From: JABDBE01 sp963832245
Lineage (GTDB): Bacteria; Acidobacteriota; Terriglobia; Terriglobales; Acidobacteriaceae
Reading direction: 5' to 3'
Length of the DNA stretch: 64,000 bases
Assembly (NCBI GenBank): GCA_963832245.1
Contig: CAWHTG010000004.1
Span: forward strand, 2,108,001 to 2,172,000
Made by a program: the position numbers and the translations under genes. The stretch's first letter is position 1, and every line of letters starts with the position of its first letter. Under the pieces are notes generated by a model. That model ran no database searches and was not told the DNA's origin. It saw only the letters and a program-made list of their open reading frames with translations. Positions 35,486 through 44,483 of this stretch are shown here, in pieces.

Positions 35486-35790
35486 CGCTAGCACCTTCCT
35501 TCCCCGTTTTGTTTTGCAGTCTTTTCCCCGAGGCCGGGATGAATTTATACTTCTGCCCCAAAATGCTGGAGCAAGCGCAGCTCCAATCGAGTGTGGAAAA
35601 TCGGGGTCCTCATAAATCTAGCCAAACTGTTGAACCAAAGAGGTTTGTTCACACTACCGAGGTCAAATCCTGCCGCTCCGATGTCTACCTTTTGCATTGC
35701 GTGTGCGCCCCAAGCTAGCAAGCCTTAAGCCAAAGTTGCAAGATCCTTCAACTTATCTCGACCGAGGCTCATCCGATGGTCCCTAGACTT
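35486..35790 (-). promoter_or_regulatory. 305-bp non-coding region upstream of the PEP-CTERM gene
   Basis: No gene is supported here. The region carries the PEP-CTERM gene's ribosome site, a candidate sigma-54 promoter (35570-35586), and a GGAAAATCGGGG resembling the shared element further upstream. It separates the exosortase/EpsI pair from the PEP-CTERM gene, so the latter probably has its own promoter. Confidence 0.45.
35570..35586 (-). promoter_or_regulatory. candidate sigma-54 (-24/-12) promoter of the PEP-CTERM gene
   Basis: The minus strand reads TTGGAGCTGCGCTTGCT, with GG and GC separated by exactly ten bases as sigma-54 requires, and a good TTGCT at -12. The -24 element is imperfect (TGGAG against TGGCA). 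Transcription would start about 75 bases before the ATG. PEP-CTERM genes are known in other phyla to be driven by sigma-54 with a PrsR-type activator, and a sigma-54-type regulator is encoded at the right end of this window. Chance matches to GG-N10-GC are common. Confidence 0.3.
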
Positions 35791-36480
35791 TTAGTCCGGT
35801 ATGATCCCCTTAGAGTGCGCCATAAACTCTTGGGCAAAGGCCATAATCTGCTTGTAAGACTCTTGTTCATCTTGCTTGACGATGGGACTGGAGATTCGCA
35901 CTAACGCTGCATCCGTCCGATTCAGGCGCAGAGAATCGAGCACCATGTAGACTTTCCCACGGTATTCGCTGGCGATGACCCGGCCATGAGACTGATACCA
36001 ATACAGCACAAACTGCCGCCGCAAACCGTTCTCCACGACATATTTATTCACGATCGCCTGCTCCCCGTTCGGAAGGCGAAGAGCCACGTGGCCGGCCGTC
36101 ACCGGTTCCCAACCAGTCCCTGGAAGGCAGTTCTTTGGCGAGTGAATGGAAATCCCGGTGCGTTGGCTCTTGTAGTAGCCGACATACAGAAACACTGGGC
36201 GATTGTCGCCTGATCGGTAAGCGCGATCCAGATAGTCGCTCACACCCAGTGCTTGAACGATCCGTGGCTCGAGCGATAAATCAGTTCCTTGCCAGCTCTG
36301 CAGTTGCAAAGGGAACGTGTTGAGCGGCCTCGACAAAGGAACTGCTTCGCCATGGGAAAGATGGTGAAGGCCTGCCGCTGCCATCATCAAGACCGCGATC
36401 ATCAACCAGTGACGTCCGCGTGAACTCATGATTGTGCTGCCGTCATCGTCAGCTTGCCGGAGGAGGTCTGTGGAGGGCAT
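35791..36480 (-). CDS. epsI: EpsI, exosortase-associated protein
   Basis: A 229-residue protein with one N-terminal membrane helix (about 25-42) and an extracytoplasmic EpsI domain. The diagnostic segment SPKNCLPGTGWEPV (Cys followed by GTGW) is present, as are VFLYVGYYKSQRTG before it and LYWYQSHGR after it. EpsI occurs either fused to the exosortase C-terminus or, as here, as a separate gene next to it. It is required for EPS production in some methylotrophs, and its biochemical role is unknown. The ATG at 36480 overlaps the exosortase gene by 32 bp; a shorter start at 36429 (MSSRGRHW) would remove most of the overlap. Confidence 0.9.
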   Translation of the reverse strand: MPSTDLLRQADDDGSTIMSSRGRHWLMIAVLMMAAAGLHHLSHGEAVPLSRPLNTFPLQLQSWQGTDLSLEPRIVQALGVSDYLDRAYRSGDNRPVFLYVGYYKSQRTGISIHSPKNCLPGTGWEPVTAGHVALRLPNGEQAIVNKYVVENGLRRQFVLYWYQSHGRVIASEYRGKVYMVLDSLRLNRTDAALVRISSPIVKQDEQESYKQIMAFAQEFMAHSKGIIPD

Positions 36481-37402
36481 TTATCACTCTGTGAAACGCC
36501 AAGAGGAGGCATGTGGCCACGATGAAAATAACCCATCCGGAAAATGAATGTAGAAACCCCTCAGCTGCCTCCGGCCCCCAGTAATACGTCAGCATCGCCG
36601 TACCCACCACTCTCAAACCGTTGCTGATAACCGCCAACGGGATCACGAGAAGCACAAGCGCAATCCGGAGATAGCGATTCCGCTCCGCAAAATATCCGTA
36701 GCAGACGGCGAGCGTGATGAGCGACATCAGCGAACGGATCCCGCTGCAGGCTTCGACGACCTCAATTCGGTTCTGGGGCAGCACCAGTATGTTGCCCTCT
36801 TTTAGAACTGGGAACAAATTCAAGGTTTCCAAAATCTTTGTGGCAAAAGAGGAAGCGACGAACTGCAAAGGAAACACGACCTCGTTGTATACGAGGGCGG
36901 GCAAAGGGATCATTAATAACAGTAAGCCCATCGGAAACGAAATTGACCGCAGAATTGGCCAACCAAGAAAATAGATAACCAAACCTGCAAGGGTACTTAC
37001 TAATGCAATGCGGGTGAGAAAAAGCTCGGCTCCCAGACTTCCCAAGAAAAGCAGCCCCAGCGCAGCCAGCACGATCAACAAACCGTGCCAACTCGGCTGC
37101 GCCGGCAAGCTGAGTAGCTCAGCCCGCTTGCGCCAGATCAGATAAGCCGATAACAGCGGAACAAAGAATCCGTGGGAGTAGTCGGGATCCTGGTACCAAT
37201 TTATAAGCAGTCCCTGGATCACCGGGGCATAGAGTGCCAGCAGAATTCCCGCAATGATCAACGGTTCGAAGTAAGGTTCTACGACTAACCAGGTTGCAAA
37301 AGAACTGGGATCTCTCGTAGTTCTCTGCCAAGGCGCCGTCACGGAATCTGCCTCAATGCGCTTTGCCAGTTGCGGCAACGCAGCTCGATTAGGCGCATTC
37401 AT
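36449..37402 (-). CDS. exosortase (transpeptidase-like membrane protease for PEP-CTERM proteins)
   Basis: A 317-residue protein with about eight membrane helices. The catalytic triad is visible: Cys in EVVEACSGIRSLMSL, Arg in VISNGLRVVGTAMLTYYWG, and His in FLHSFSGWVIF. DYSHGFFVPLLSAYLIWRKR near the N-terminus is also typical. Exosortases recognise the PEP-CTERM tail, cut it and are thought to transfer the protein to an envelope acceptor. The likely substrate is encoded just downstream (34779-35485), with EpsI between them. The subfamily cannot be fixed by eye; separate EpsI argues against the fused XrtA form. The ATG at 37402 is 233 bp from the previous gene, so a promoter is likely there. 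Confidence 0.92.
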   Translation of the reverse strand: MNAPNRAALPQLAKRIEADSVTAPWQRTTRDPSSFATWLVVEPYFEPLIIAGILLALYAPVIQGLLINWYQDPDYSHGFFVPLLSAYLIWRKRAELLSLPAQPSWHGLLIVLAALGLLFLGSLGAELFLTRIALVSTLAGLVIYFLGWPILRSISFPMGLLLLMIPLPALVYNEVVFPLQFVASSFATKILETLNLFPVLKEGNILVLPQNRIEVVEACSGIRSLMSLITLAVCYGYFAERNRYLRIALVLLVIPLAVISNGLRVVGTAMLTYYWGPEAAEGFLHSFSGWVIFIVATCLLLAFHRVINALHRPPPAS

Positions 37403-37635
37403 CGATGATTTGCTGAATCCCTGGCCGCCACGCTTGGCTGCAACCCTTTCAGGCTGGGAGCTTCGTCACAAAAGGCGACTTCCAAGCCATGAGCTTTCGC
37501 CAATCCAGGAGCCAGTTCAATCTTCGGAGTTCAGCTGAGCATTGAAGAAGGACGAAGCTTGCATCGCGGGAACCACCAAAATAAAGGCCGCTTGCTATTT
37601 ACCTGTGAAGTTAAAGATGCTCTAGCCTTGAGTGC

Positions 37636-40152
37636 TTACGGATCACAGATGCCCGCAGTAAAGAAGTTTGCCATGGGCAGCAGCGTGTTGCCCCAGTTTG
37701 TGGACTCGGCCTTGGGTGTGTAGGGACCCTCATTGAGCCAGGTGCAACTGCCATCGTTGTTTGTGATGCCGTTGAAGTTTGTGTTCCACGTGGGCGACGA
37801 TCCGCCACTGGTGCAGGATGTGACCGCCAGCCCCTGGTAATTACCGTTCACGTCCTGGCAGATCGCTGGTCGCGTGTAGTTGGTGTTCGTCGCGCAGCTG
37901 CCACTGCTGACCGCCGTCGAAGCTGCCGAGCCGTCATAGGCGTTGTCGTTTGGCGTGAACAGCCCAAAATCGCGGCCTTCGGTATGGCTGTCGTAAAGCG
38001 ACCAGTGTTCGAACCCAACCACCGCATACTTGCCGTTCGGATTCTTGAGCCGCAACGAACCCTGATTAAAGTTGACCGTAAACGCGCCCCGAACATCTTG
38101 CGTCGTCTGACAATCTTGTCCGGAGCCAGCGTCACAACCCGTCGCGACCCAGGAATTGGGGTTGGCCCGGAAGTAGTTGGCAACGATGACGGGCTTCCCA
38201 CCATCGTTGTTGATGATGTTTTGCACCTCTGCGGTATAGGCGGCCAAGGACGAGTACCAGGAGGGAGCGATCCAGAACAGGTCGACCGAAGGAGCCATGG
38301 CCGCGTAGACTCCGGAAGTCCCGTTCCATGGGCCGTCGTAGACGGGCAGGGCCAGCGGCGGGCAAGTCGAGCCACAAGCCGCCACCCATGCACTCTTCAG
38401 TTGTTGCGCATACTTGCCGGCCAGTGCGGCTACGAAAGCATCGATGTCGTTCTGAATCTGTGCTGGACTCGACCAGTTGTCGGTCTCCTGCGGGCCATTG
38501 CCGGTCTTGCCTCCGCAGGATTGTCCCGCCTTGATGAGGTGGCTACCGTTCTCATCCAGAAAGCCAGTGCCCTGGGTGCACGACCCGGTGCCGTTCCCCG
38601 TGCAACAGGCGTACGGATTGCCGCTGGCCGAACAGGCGGCGTTTCCGCCCCAACTCTGATACGTTCCATTGGTAATTCCCGCCAGGCCGCCGGGGTCGGA
38701 GGTGTCCCAGGTGGTATAGTTCGTTCCCCAGGCGGTGTTGAGCGCGGCCAGTGAACTGCCGTACTGCGCCTCCAGATAGTCGCGCAAGGCCTGCTTGGCA
38801 TACAGTTCCTTGTCCGGATAAGTATAGTTTCCGCTCTGATAGTACGGACTCCCGGGGCGGCTCTTGATCACCATGGGATTATTGGCGGCAATCATCAGAC
38901 CGATATCCGGATGCGCGTTACTGGGATTGTTGGCTTGATCGAGGCCGAACAGGAAGTCGGCTTCGTCGGGAACCACGATGATGCTTCTGGTAAAGTCCCA
39001 ACCCTTCATAAAATCGTTTGCCAGATAATCGTTGAAGGCGGCTTGGGTGTTCGGATCGTAAGGGTCGATTTCTGAGCCTTGATAAAAATTGGGGCCGCAC
39101 TTCATGCCATTCTTCTCTGGAATGTAACCCAAATCTTTTGCATGGTACGGGCCGATGTTATCGTGTGCTGTGTCCTGCATTGAATATCCGCTGGTGCCGT
39201 AGGTTGGGGCAAAAGGCAATCCGTCGACCGGAGAGCTGGAGGCGTAACGATACGAGTACATGCCCGCGGCCGTGAATCCCAAAGAGCTTAGCCGGTTGGA
39301 CTGCTGTTGTGCCCAGGAACTCCAACTGCCGTATTTGCTTTGGACCTCAGCATCGGTACCGGCGCTTTGCAGGTCGGTGTCATCCACTTTGGAAATCCCG
39401 TTGTACTTACAGGTGACCGAGCTATCAGGAGCAACGAACTGCCAGCCTGCGGGCGTCGTCTGCAGAGACCAGGCGTTGTTGGTCGGCGTGACTACGGTGA
39501 TCTGGTCCGCCTGGGTGGCACTTTGCACCGGTGAACCGGAGTCTACGACTTTCAGCGTGAAGTTGTAGGTTCCATCCTGATTGGGCGTACCTGAAATCGT
39601 TCCCGTAATGGCTCCGAGAGTCAATCCTGGTGGCAACGTCCCTCCAGCAACGCTCCAAGTGTAGGCAGGCACGCCGCCACTCGGCTGGTCCGTGGACAAG
39701 TAAGAACCGCCGTTTATCGCATTGGGTTTGATCGTACCTGTAATCGCAAGCCTGGTAAGAGTACTGGGGGCGAACGCGTTTGAAGCCTGCTGCACCGGAG
39801 AAGAAGAATCCGTCACCTGCACCGTAAAGTTGGACGCGCCGGCGGTGGTCGGAGTGCCGCTGATGGTCCCGCCCTGGTTCAAGCTCAGACCCGCGGGCAA
39901 TGCTCCTGCCACTATGGTCCACGAGTACGGAGTCGTGCCTCCAGAAGCCGCGAGCGTCGACGAGTACGGGGTTCCGACGATTCCATTGGGTAACGAAACA
40001 GTGGTGATGGTCAGCGTCGGCGGCGTGTTATTCGTGTTCTTCGCGCTTGAGCTTGAAGAAACTCCGCTGCATCCGGCGGCTAATAGAAGAATGAGCATTA
40101 TGAGGCTGAGTATCAGCAACCGATCGCGAACTTGGCCCAATTCAGCGTGCAT
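37636..40152 (-). CDS. lipoprotein with two putative-Ig repeats and a glycoside-hydrolase-like domain
   Basis: An 838-residue protein. Signal peptide with lipobox LLAAGC (C28). A Ser/Asn linker leads to two He_PIG-type beta domains (GIVGTPYSSTLAASGGTTPYSW and GGVPAYTWSVAGG...LPPGLTL...GTISGTP). The last 600 residues form an alpha/beta region with TIM-barrel-like segments (IIVVPDEADF, ALPVYDGPWN, KPVIVANYF, VGFEHWSLYD). It shares KQALRDYL, a WGTNYTTWD-type motif, GTGFLDENG and PNDNAYDG with the secreted protein at 44484-46253. The family is not named here. Context and fold hints suggest a surface glycosidase or lyase acting on the EPS (inference). The ATG at 40152 is far from the upstream gene. 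Confidence 0.78.
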   Translation of the reverse strand: MHAELGQVRDRLLILSLIMLILLLAAGCSGVSSSSSAKNTNNTPPTLTITTVSLPNGIVGTPYSSTLAASGGTTPYSWTIVAGALPAGLSLNQGGTISGTPTTAGASNFTVQVTDSSSPVQQASNAFAPSTLTRLAITGTIKPNAINGGSYLSTDQPSGGVPAYTWSVAGGTLPPGLTLGAITGTISGTPNQDGTYNFTLKVVDSGSPVQSATQADQITVVTPTNNAWSLQTTPAGWQFVAPDSSVTCKYNGISKVDDTDLQSAGTDAEVQSKYGSWSSWAQQQSNRLSSLGFTAAGMYSYRYASSSPVDGLPFAPTYGTSGYSMQDTAHDNIGPYHAKDLGYIPEKNGMKCGPNFYQGSEIDPYDPNTQAAFNDYLANDFMKGWDFTRSIIVVPDEADFLFGLDQANNPSNAHPDIGLMIAANNPMVIKSRPGSPYYQSGNYTYPDKELYAKQALRDYLEAQYGSSLAALNTAWGTNYTTWDTSDPGGLAGITNGTYQSWGGNAACSASGNPYACCTGNGTGSCTQGTGFLDENGSHLIKAGQSCGGKTGNGPQETDNWSSPAQIQNDIDAFVAALAGKYAQQLKSAWVAACGSTCPPLALPVYDGPWNGTSGVYAAMAPSVDLFWIAPSWYSSLAAYTAEVQNIINNDGGKPVIVANYFRANPNSWVATGCDAGSGQDCQTTQDVRGAFTVNFNQGSLRLKNPNGKYAVVGFEHWSLYDSHTEGRDFGLFTPNDNAYDGSAASTAVSSGSCATNTNYTRPAICQDVNGNYQGLAVTSCTSGGSSPTWNTNFNGITNNDGSCTWLNEGPYTPKAESTNWGNTLLPMANFFTAGICDP

Positions 40153-40256
40153 GCCTCATCGCTCCGAGTTAGGACTTACTGCCTTGACCTTAGCGACAGG
40201 CTGGCCGCTATGATAGATCACTTAAGGGCATGATGTCCGACAGGCGCTGATTACAC

Positions 40257-40275
40257 CAAAGGGAAAACGGGCTAG
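40257..40275 (-). promoter_or_regulatory. short element shared with 34536-34555
   Basis: Plus-strand CAAAGGGAAAACGGGCTAG, 105 bp upstream of the lipoprotein ATG. It matches the element upstream of prsT apart from two single-base indels and has the same orientation relative to the gene. Possible regulator-binding site. No consensus is known to me. Confidence 0.4.
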
Positions 40276-40482
40276 CACCAAAGCTTGTGAAAATTTGGGT
40301 TTGGACAAGACTCCGCAGATTCTTCTCACCCCCGCGCTCGGCAGACAAACAGTAAGTACCTTGCCCACCGCGGGAACAGGGTGCGACGTCGAGCCGCTTC
40401 AGTTCGTATCGCATAGCCGAGGCAATCTGCTTTATTTTGGAATCAGTGTAGGTTTTCTTCTTGCGATCCAGCCGCCCGCATA

Positions 40483-40509
40483 GGTGCAGAACTGCACCAC
40501 CTCCGGTGG
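40483..40509. other. two overlapping hairpins downstream of the flippase gene
   Basis: GGTGCAG-aa-CTGCACC (40483-40498) overlaps CCACC-tcc-GGTGG (40497-40509). They are mutually exclusive stems about 40 bp after the flippase stop. No T-run follows on the minus strand, so a factor-independent terminator is not clear. It could protect the 3' end of the mRNA or attenuate read-through. Confidence 0.3.
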
Positions 40510-40545
40510 AGATTGGGGAGCATTCACCGCATGTGTGCCCAGCGC

Positions 40546-42072
40546 TTATGTCTTGACTCCCACGGTTGCCAATCCCCGGTCTGAAATGAAACGCTGGCTG
40601 CGCTGCCACAACAGGTTTCTTTCGTAACCAGTTAATCCCATCGTCCACGTGATTAGGCAAAACAGCGCTACCTGTAGCATGAACATGCCAATCAGCCCCA
40701 ATATACCGGTGGGCGGAAATGCTTTCATCAGCCCATAAGCGCAAACCAAAAACAACCCACTCACTAAGACGGCACGAGCAAAAGACTCCTGTATATAGGC
40801 ACGAGCGGACAGGCCGAGCACCTTGAGCGTATACCAGGGCTGCAGCGTGACTTTCACAACGAGCAGCGGAATCGTGGTTCCCCACGCAACTCCCACCAGC
40901 CCATATTTACGGCCCCAATAGACGCTCAAAATCAGGTTGGCCAAACCCTCACCCATGGTCCACTCGCCCAAAGCGCGATGACGTCCTAGGGCCAGGAGGG
41001 CTACGGCCGAAGGCCTCTGCGATAGTTCCAGCACGTATCCCACCAGCAGAATCAGCACCAAGGGGTAGGCCGAGACAAATTCTTCGCCCACCCAAATGCG
41101 CAGCAGAACTTGTGCGTCCAAGGCCAAAATGCATGCGATGAGCAGGGTGAAGATACTGGACAGCTTAGTGGCTTGCAAAAAAAAACGCTGCAGTTCTCCG
41201 TGACGCCGCAAACCATCGAGCTCGCTCATTACCGGCAGCATGGGACTGGCGATGCTGTTGACGGCGGGTTCGAAGTACTGCATGAGGCGTCCCGCGACAC
41301 TGAACGGAGTGATGAGCGCCACTGTCAACACTCTTCCAATCACGAGTGAGTCGGTGTAGGTCCTAAGCCTGATTCCCATGCTGTTGAGGAACATCCACAG
41401 GCCGAATCCCAGCAACTCTCGTCCTCGCGCGGTAGTGGGACTTTTCCAGTCCAGGCGAAGTCCCGGATCGACCCGGCGCACCATCTGCCAGTCCCACGGG
41501 ATAAAGCAGACCGTCAGGACGAGTGTAACGACTCCCAGCGCCACCACGCCATAACCCAAGCGCAGCGCTACAACCATGGCAACCGCCTGCGCCACCGTAA
41601 ACGCAACTATGTTCAGGTTATAGAGCTCGAAACGCGCCCATCCGCACAAATACGCTTTCAACAACAGCGACACCAGCGTGACCGCCATGCTAAGTCCCAT
41701 GACGATGAGCAGCATGCTGAAATCGTGGCGGCGTTCCCCGTGCAATCCGAAAAAGCCCGGCAGAACCCAAGACAGAACAACCATGACGAAAAGAATGAGC
41801 AATCCACCGGCGATCGTCAGCAGCAGCGCGGTCATGAAAACCTGATTAAGAGCTTGGCGGTCATCGAGGCCTCGATAGCGCGCCACATAGCGCTGTAGCG
41901 TAGTGCGAAGCCCGAACTCCAGCAGCCCGGAGTAACCGCATATCGACGACACCAGTATCCAGATGCCAAATTCCAAGTTCCCGAGATGATGAATCAGGAA
42001 TGGAGTCATCAAGAACGCGACCGCGCCGATGATCACAATCGCGACCCAGTTCGAGAATATGTTTCGCAACAT
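40546..42072 (-). CDS. Wzx-type oligosaccharide flippase (MOP superfamily)
   Basis: A 508-residue protein with 12-14 predicted membrane helices. The N-terminus ISNWVAI-like, then FLMTPFLIHHLGNLEFGIWIL and GYSGLLEFGLRTTLQRYVARY, matches the polysaccharide-export half of the MOP superfamily. Wzx proteins move undecaprenyl-pyrophosphate-linked repeat units across the inner membrane for polymerisation by a Wzy. Here the polymerase candidate is at 46315-47610. A run of nine A on the plus strand (41177-41185) lies inside the gene and encodes RFFLQ. The ATG at 42072 is 60 bp after the epimerase stop. This is the last gene of the repeat-unit block. Confidence 0.9.
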   Translation of the reverse strand: MLRNIFSNWVAIVIIGAVAFLMTPFLIHHLGNLEFGIWILVSSICGYSGLLEFGLRTTLQRYVARYRGLDDRQALNQVFMTALLLTIAGGLLILFVMVVLSWVLPGFFGLHGERRHDFSMLLIVMGLSMAVTLVSLLLKAYLCGWARFELYNLNIVAFTVAQAVAMVVALRLGYGVVALGVVTLVLTVCFIPWDWQMVRRVDPGLRLDWKSPTTARGRELLGFGLWMFLNSMGIRLRTYTDSLVIGRVLTVALITPFSVAGRLMQYFEPAVNSIASPMLPVMSELDGLRRHGELQRFFLQATKLSSIFTLLIACILALDAQVLLRIWVGEEFVSAYPLVLILLVGYVLELSQRPSAVALLALGRHRALGEWTMGEGLANLILSVYWGRKYGLVGVAWGTTIPLLVVKVTLQPWYTLKVLGLSARAYIQESFARAVLVSGLFLVCAYGLMKAFPPTGILGLIGMFMLQVALFCLITWTMGLTGYERNLLWQRSQRFISDRGLATVGVKT

Positions 42073-42132
42073 AAGGCGAGTGCATGACTACAACGACTGT
42101 CGAATGATTAAGATCCTGGGGAAGGGCGTGCT

Positions 42133-43149
42133 CTATCGCTCGATGAGCAACTTGTCCAGCGCCGTTGCGGCCTCGTCCTGATTTCGAGAGGATACGTACC
42201 ACTCAATGGTGCGGCGCAGGCCGTCTGCGAACTTCACTTTGGGTTCCCACCCTAGCAGCTTCTTGGCCAGCGCATTATCCGCCACCCGATTCAGAGGACC
42301 GGTGGGCATCTCCGGATGCAGCTCTGTGGTTGGCTCGTAGTTGAACGCATTAACGATCTGATGTACCGCGTCGATCACTCGAATACGCTCCATGGTGCCC
42401 AGATTAATTCCCGAGCCATCGTCCACTTTTTCAGCCGCCAGAATAGTGCCTTCAACGATGTCGTCGATGTAAGTCCAATTCCGGATTTGCTCGCCGTTTC
42501 CCCACACCACGAAAGGATCCTGCCGGGTGTGAGCGCGGGCAATCATTGCGATGACGGCGTGGTTTTCGACTCCACGCGGACCATACACCGTAAAGTAGCG
42601 GCAGCTGGCCGACTTCATCCCCCAATCCCGGTGATAAGCGCGGAGCACCATCTCGCCCATGAGCTTCGCCCAGCCGTACATGTTATCGGCGTCGTAGGGA
42701 GGACCGACCATATCTTCTTTGAGATATACCGTCTGGGAGGGATCAGATTGTAAACCATTCGGGTATACACAACCCGACGAGGCATACACAACCTTCTCCA
42801 CTTGGGCGCGGTGGCAGGCGCGAAAGACCAAGCCGTCCAACAGCAGGTTCACGGCGCAAGCAGCCTGATGAAGATCCACATAGCCGCGACCTCCGTGGTC
42901 GGCCGCGAGGTGGAAGACAACGCCCATATCCTCGACCGCCGCTTCGGCGACACCGGATTCCCTTAGGTCCGCCTTGGTGAACTCAATCCGGCCCGCTTGA
43001 ATATGGCTGGCGATGTTTTCGAGCTTTCCACTGCTAAGATCGTCGACCACGCGGACTTTGGCTCCGCGCTTCAGCAAGGCGTCGACCAGGTTAGAGCCAA
43101 TAAACGAGGCTCCTCCGGTCACGAGCACTTTTCGATTCTTCCAGTCCAC
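42133..43149 (-). CDS. extended SDR sugar-nucleotide enzyme, GDP-mannose 3,5-epimerase-like
   Basis: A 338-residue protein. Rossmann motif KVLVTGGASFIGSN (TGGASFIG at 11-18), D36-D37 at the end of the second strand, and Tyr158-x3-Lys162 (YGWAK). Several segments recall GDP-mannose 3,5-epimerase: HLAADHGGRGYV, YASSGCVYP with a Cys (C127) at the position of the epimerase catalytic Cys, and WGNGEQIRNWTYIDDIVEG. GMEs convert GDP-mannose to GDP-L-galactose/L-gulose. The nearby GDP-mannose 4,6-dehydratase gene supports a GDP-mannose pool. A UDP-sugar epimerase or reductase remains possible. The start is GTG 43149, with GGAG upstream. Confidence 0.82.
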   Translation of the reverse strand: MDWKNRKVLVTGGASFIGSNLVDALLKRGAKVRVVDDLSSGKLENIASHIQAGRIEFTKADLRESGVAEAAVEDMGVVFHLAADHGGRGYVDLHQAACAVNLLLDGLVFRACHRAQVEKVVYASSGCVYPNGLQSDPSQTVYLKEDMVGPPYDADNMYGWAKLMGEMVLRAYHRDWGMKSASCRYFTVYGPRGVENHAVIAMIARAHTRQDPFVVWGNGEQIRNWTYIDDIVEGTILAAEKVDDGSGINLGTMERIRVIDAVHQIVNAFNYEPTTELHPEMPTGPLNRVADNALAKKLLGWEPKVKFADGLRRTIEWYVSSRNQDEAATALDKLLIER

Positions 43150-43217
43150 TTAGTTTCTCCTCTGCCCCGAAATTTGTTCATCAGCTGCACTGCCCGTGCG
43201 ACTGGGAAAGCCCCACC

Positions 43218-44429
43218 CTAATTCGCCCGCGCACGCCTTCGTCGCTCCTCTTGCACTTGCTGGTAAAGTTCTTCATAAGCATGCGCTCGCGACTCCCAGC
43301 TGTACTTCTCGCAAACCAGTTTGCGGGCCGCCTGGGCCATGGTTTTCGCTCTCGTCGGATTCTTCATGAGATCGAGAACATGGGCTGCGAACTCCTGTGG
43401 CGAGGTCGCGGCCAACAGGTGCTCTCCGTAGACGCATTCGATACCTACCGTCGAGCCAGGATGGTATCCAACAATCGGCATCTGCATCGCCATCGCTTCA
43501 AGCATCTTGCTCTTTAGGCCCGTGCCATGCCGAATCGCGCAAACGTAGATTTCTGCGGAGCACACGGCGCTGCGCAAGTCGGGCACATTGGCGGAAATCT
43601 TGATGCCCGCGCGGGAGGCCAACTCGCGAATCTTGGGATCGGGTCTTGCGCCGACCAGATGGAATGTGACATCGGGCGTTTCACGGCGAATCAGCGGGAA
43701 AATGTCATTGGCGAATTCGAGAGCGGCCTCGATGTTCGGTGCATATCCGAGATGGCTGTGAAAGACCAGGGTATGAGGTTGTTTGGGCACATTCACCGGG
43801 TGGAAGTATTCGGTATCGGTGCCGTAGGAGATCAAATCAACTTTGGCGCCTGGCACGATCTTGCGCACTTCGGCGAGGTCGGGGCCGGCCACTACCGTGC
43901 ATCTCTCGAATCGCGGGAAGACAAGTTGTTCGTAGCGCGGTTCGTGGTACTTGAGAAACGTGTAATAAAGTTTTTCGCGCCAGTTTTGCGCGCACTTTAA
44001 CATTTCCTCGGAGCGCAGGGTCCAAGAATCATGCAGTGAGAGGACTTTCGCGACTGGCAGGTCATGCGGCAGCAGCCCGCCCGCATATTCTCCCTCAACG
44101 TGCAGAACGTCCCACTTGCTAGCGGCAAAACCCTCCCGAAGCATGGCGCCCAGTTGCTGTCTTCCGACCTGCGGCTTGCCCCACAAATGTGCTGCAGCTA
44201 CATTGGCCAGTCGTCGGGGAAGGCTGGCACCATTACCCGGCAGAGTGCGCACCGAGCTGCAGTATGGTTCCGGCCAACTGAGGTGTTGTTCGTCGTCATC
44301 GCGCAGGAAGGAAATCAGATCGATGGTGTGGCGTTTCGACAAGCAACGGATCAGGTTTCCACCATACAGGCGAAATCCACCTCGAGAAGGCAAGTAAGGG
44401 AGGGCTTCCGATATAAAACCAATGTTCAT
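43218..44429 (-). CDS. GT4-family glycosyltransferase
   Basis: A 403-residue GT-B enzyme. The N-terminal MNIGFISEALPYLPSRGG with the glycine loop binds the acceptor side. The C-terminal domain has LVFHSHLGYAPNIEAALEF, VTFHLVGARPDPKI and the donor-binding Glu region GTGLKSKMLEAMAMQMPIVG (E-x7-E-like). The pattern resembles the sugar transferases that accompany exosortase/EPS loci. It probably adds one sugar of the lipid-linked repeat on the cytoplasmic face. Donor and linkage are not predictable. ATG 44429 lies 54 bp after the glycosidase-like gene. Confidence 0.87.
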   Translation of the reverse strand: MNIGFISEALPYLPSRGGFRLYGGNLIRCLSKRHTIDLISFLRDDDEQHLSWPEPYCSSVRTLPGNGASLPRRLANVAAAHLWGKPQVGRQQLGAMLREGFAASKWDVLHVEGEYAGGLLPHDLPVAKVLSLHDSWTLRSEEMLKCAQNWREKLYYTFLKYHEPRYEQLVFPRFERCTVVAGPDLAEVRKIVPGAKVDLISYGTDTEYFHPVNVPKQPHTLVFHSHLGYAPNIEAALEFANDIFPLIRRETPDVTFHLVGARPDPKIRELASRAGIKISANVPDLRSAVCSAEIYVCAIRHGTGLKSKMLEAMAMQMPIVGYHPGSTVGIECVYGEHLLAATSPQEFAAHVLDLMKNPTRAKTMAQAARKLVCEKYSWESRAHAYEELYQQVQEERRRRARAN

Positions 44430-44483
44430 CGTGCGCTTTTATCGATCCTTGTCGGGTCTGCGGTGCCTGGTGGGCTTTGGAAC

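Larger units (their letters stand above)
40153..40545 (-). other. 393-bp gap between the flippase gene and the Ig-repeat lipoprotein gene
   Basis: A minus-strand frame crosses this gap but continues antisense-like into the flippase gene, and I do not accept it as coding. The gap holds two overlapping short hairpins near the flippase end (40483-40509) and the element shared with the prsT leader (40257-40275). It probably ends the EPS repeat-unit operon and carries the promoter of the exosortase module. Confidence 0.5.

Noticed and set aside
40208..40885. 225-residue minus-strand frame between the flippase and the lipoprotein gene
   Set aside because: Its first half runs in another frame through the flippase gene, and the rest has no domain, ribosome site or start. 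It looks like chance coding in a gap.
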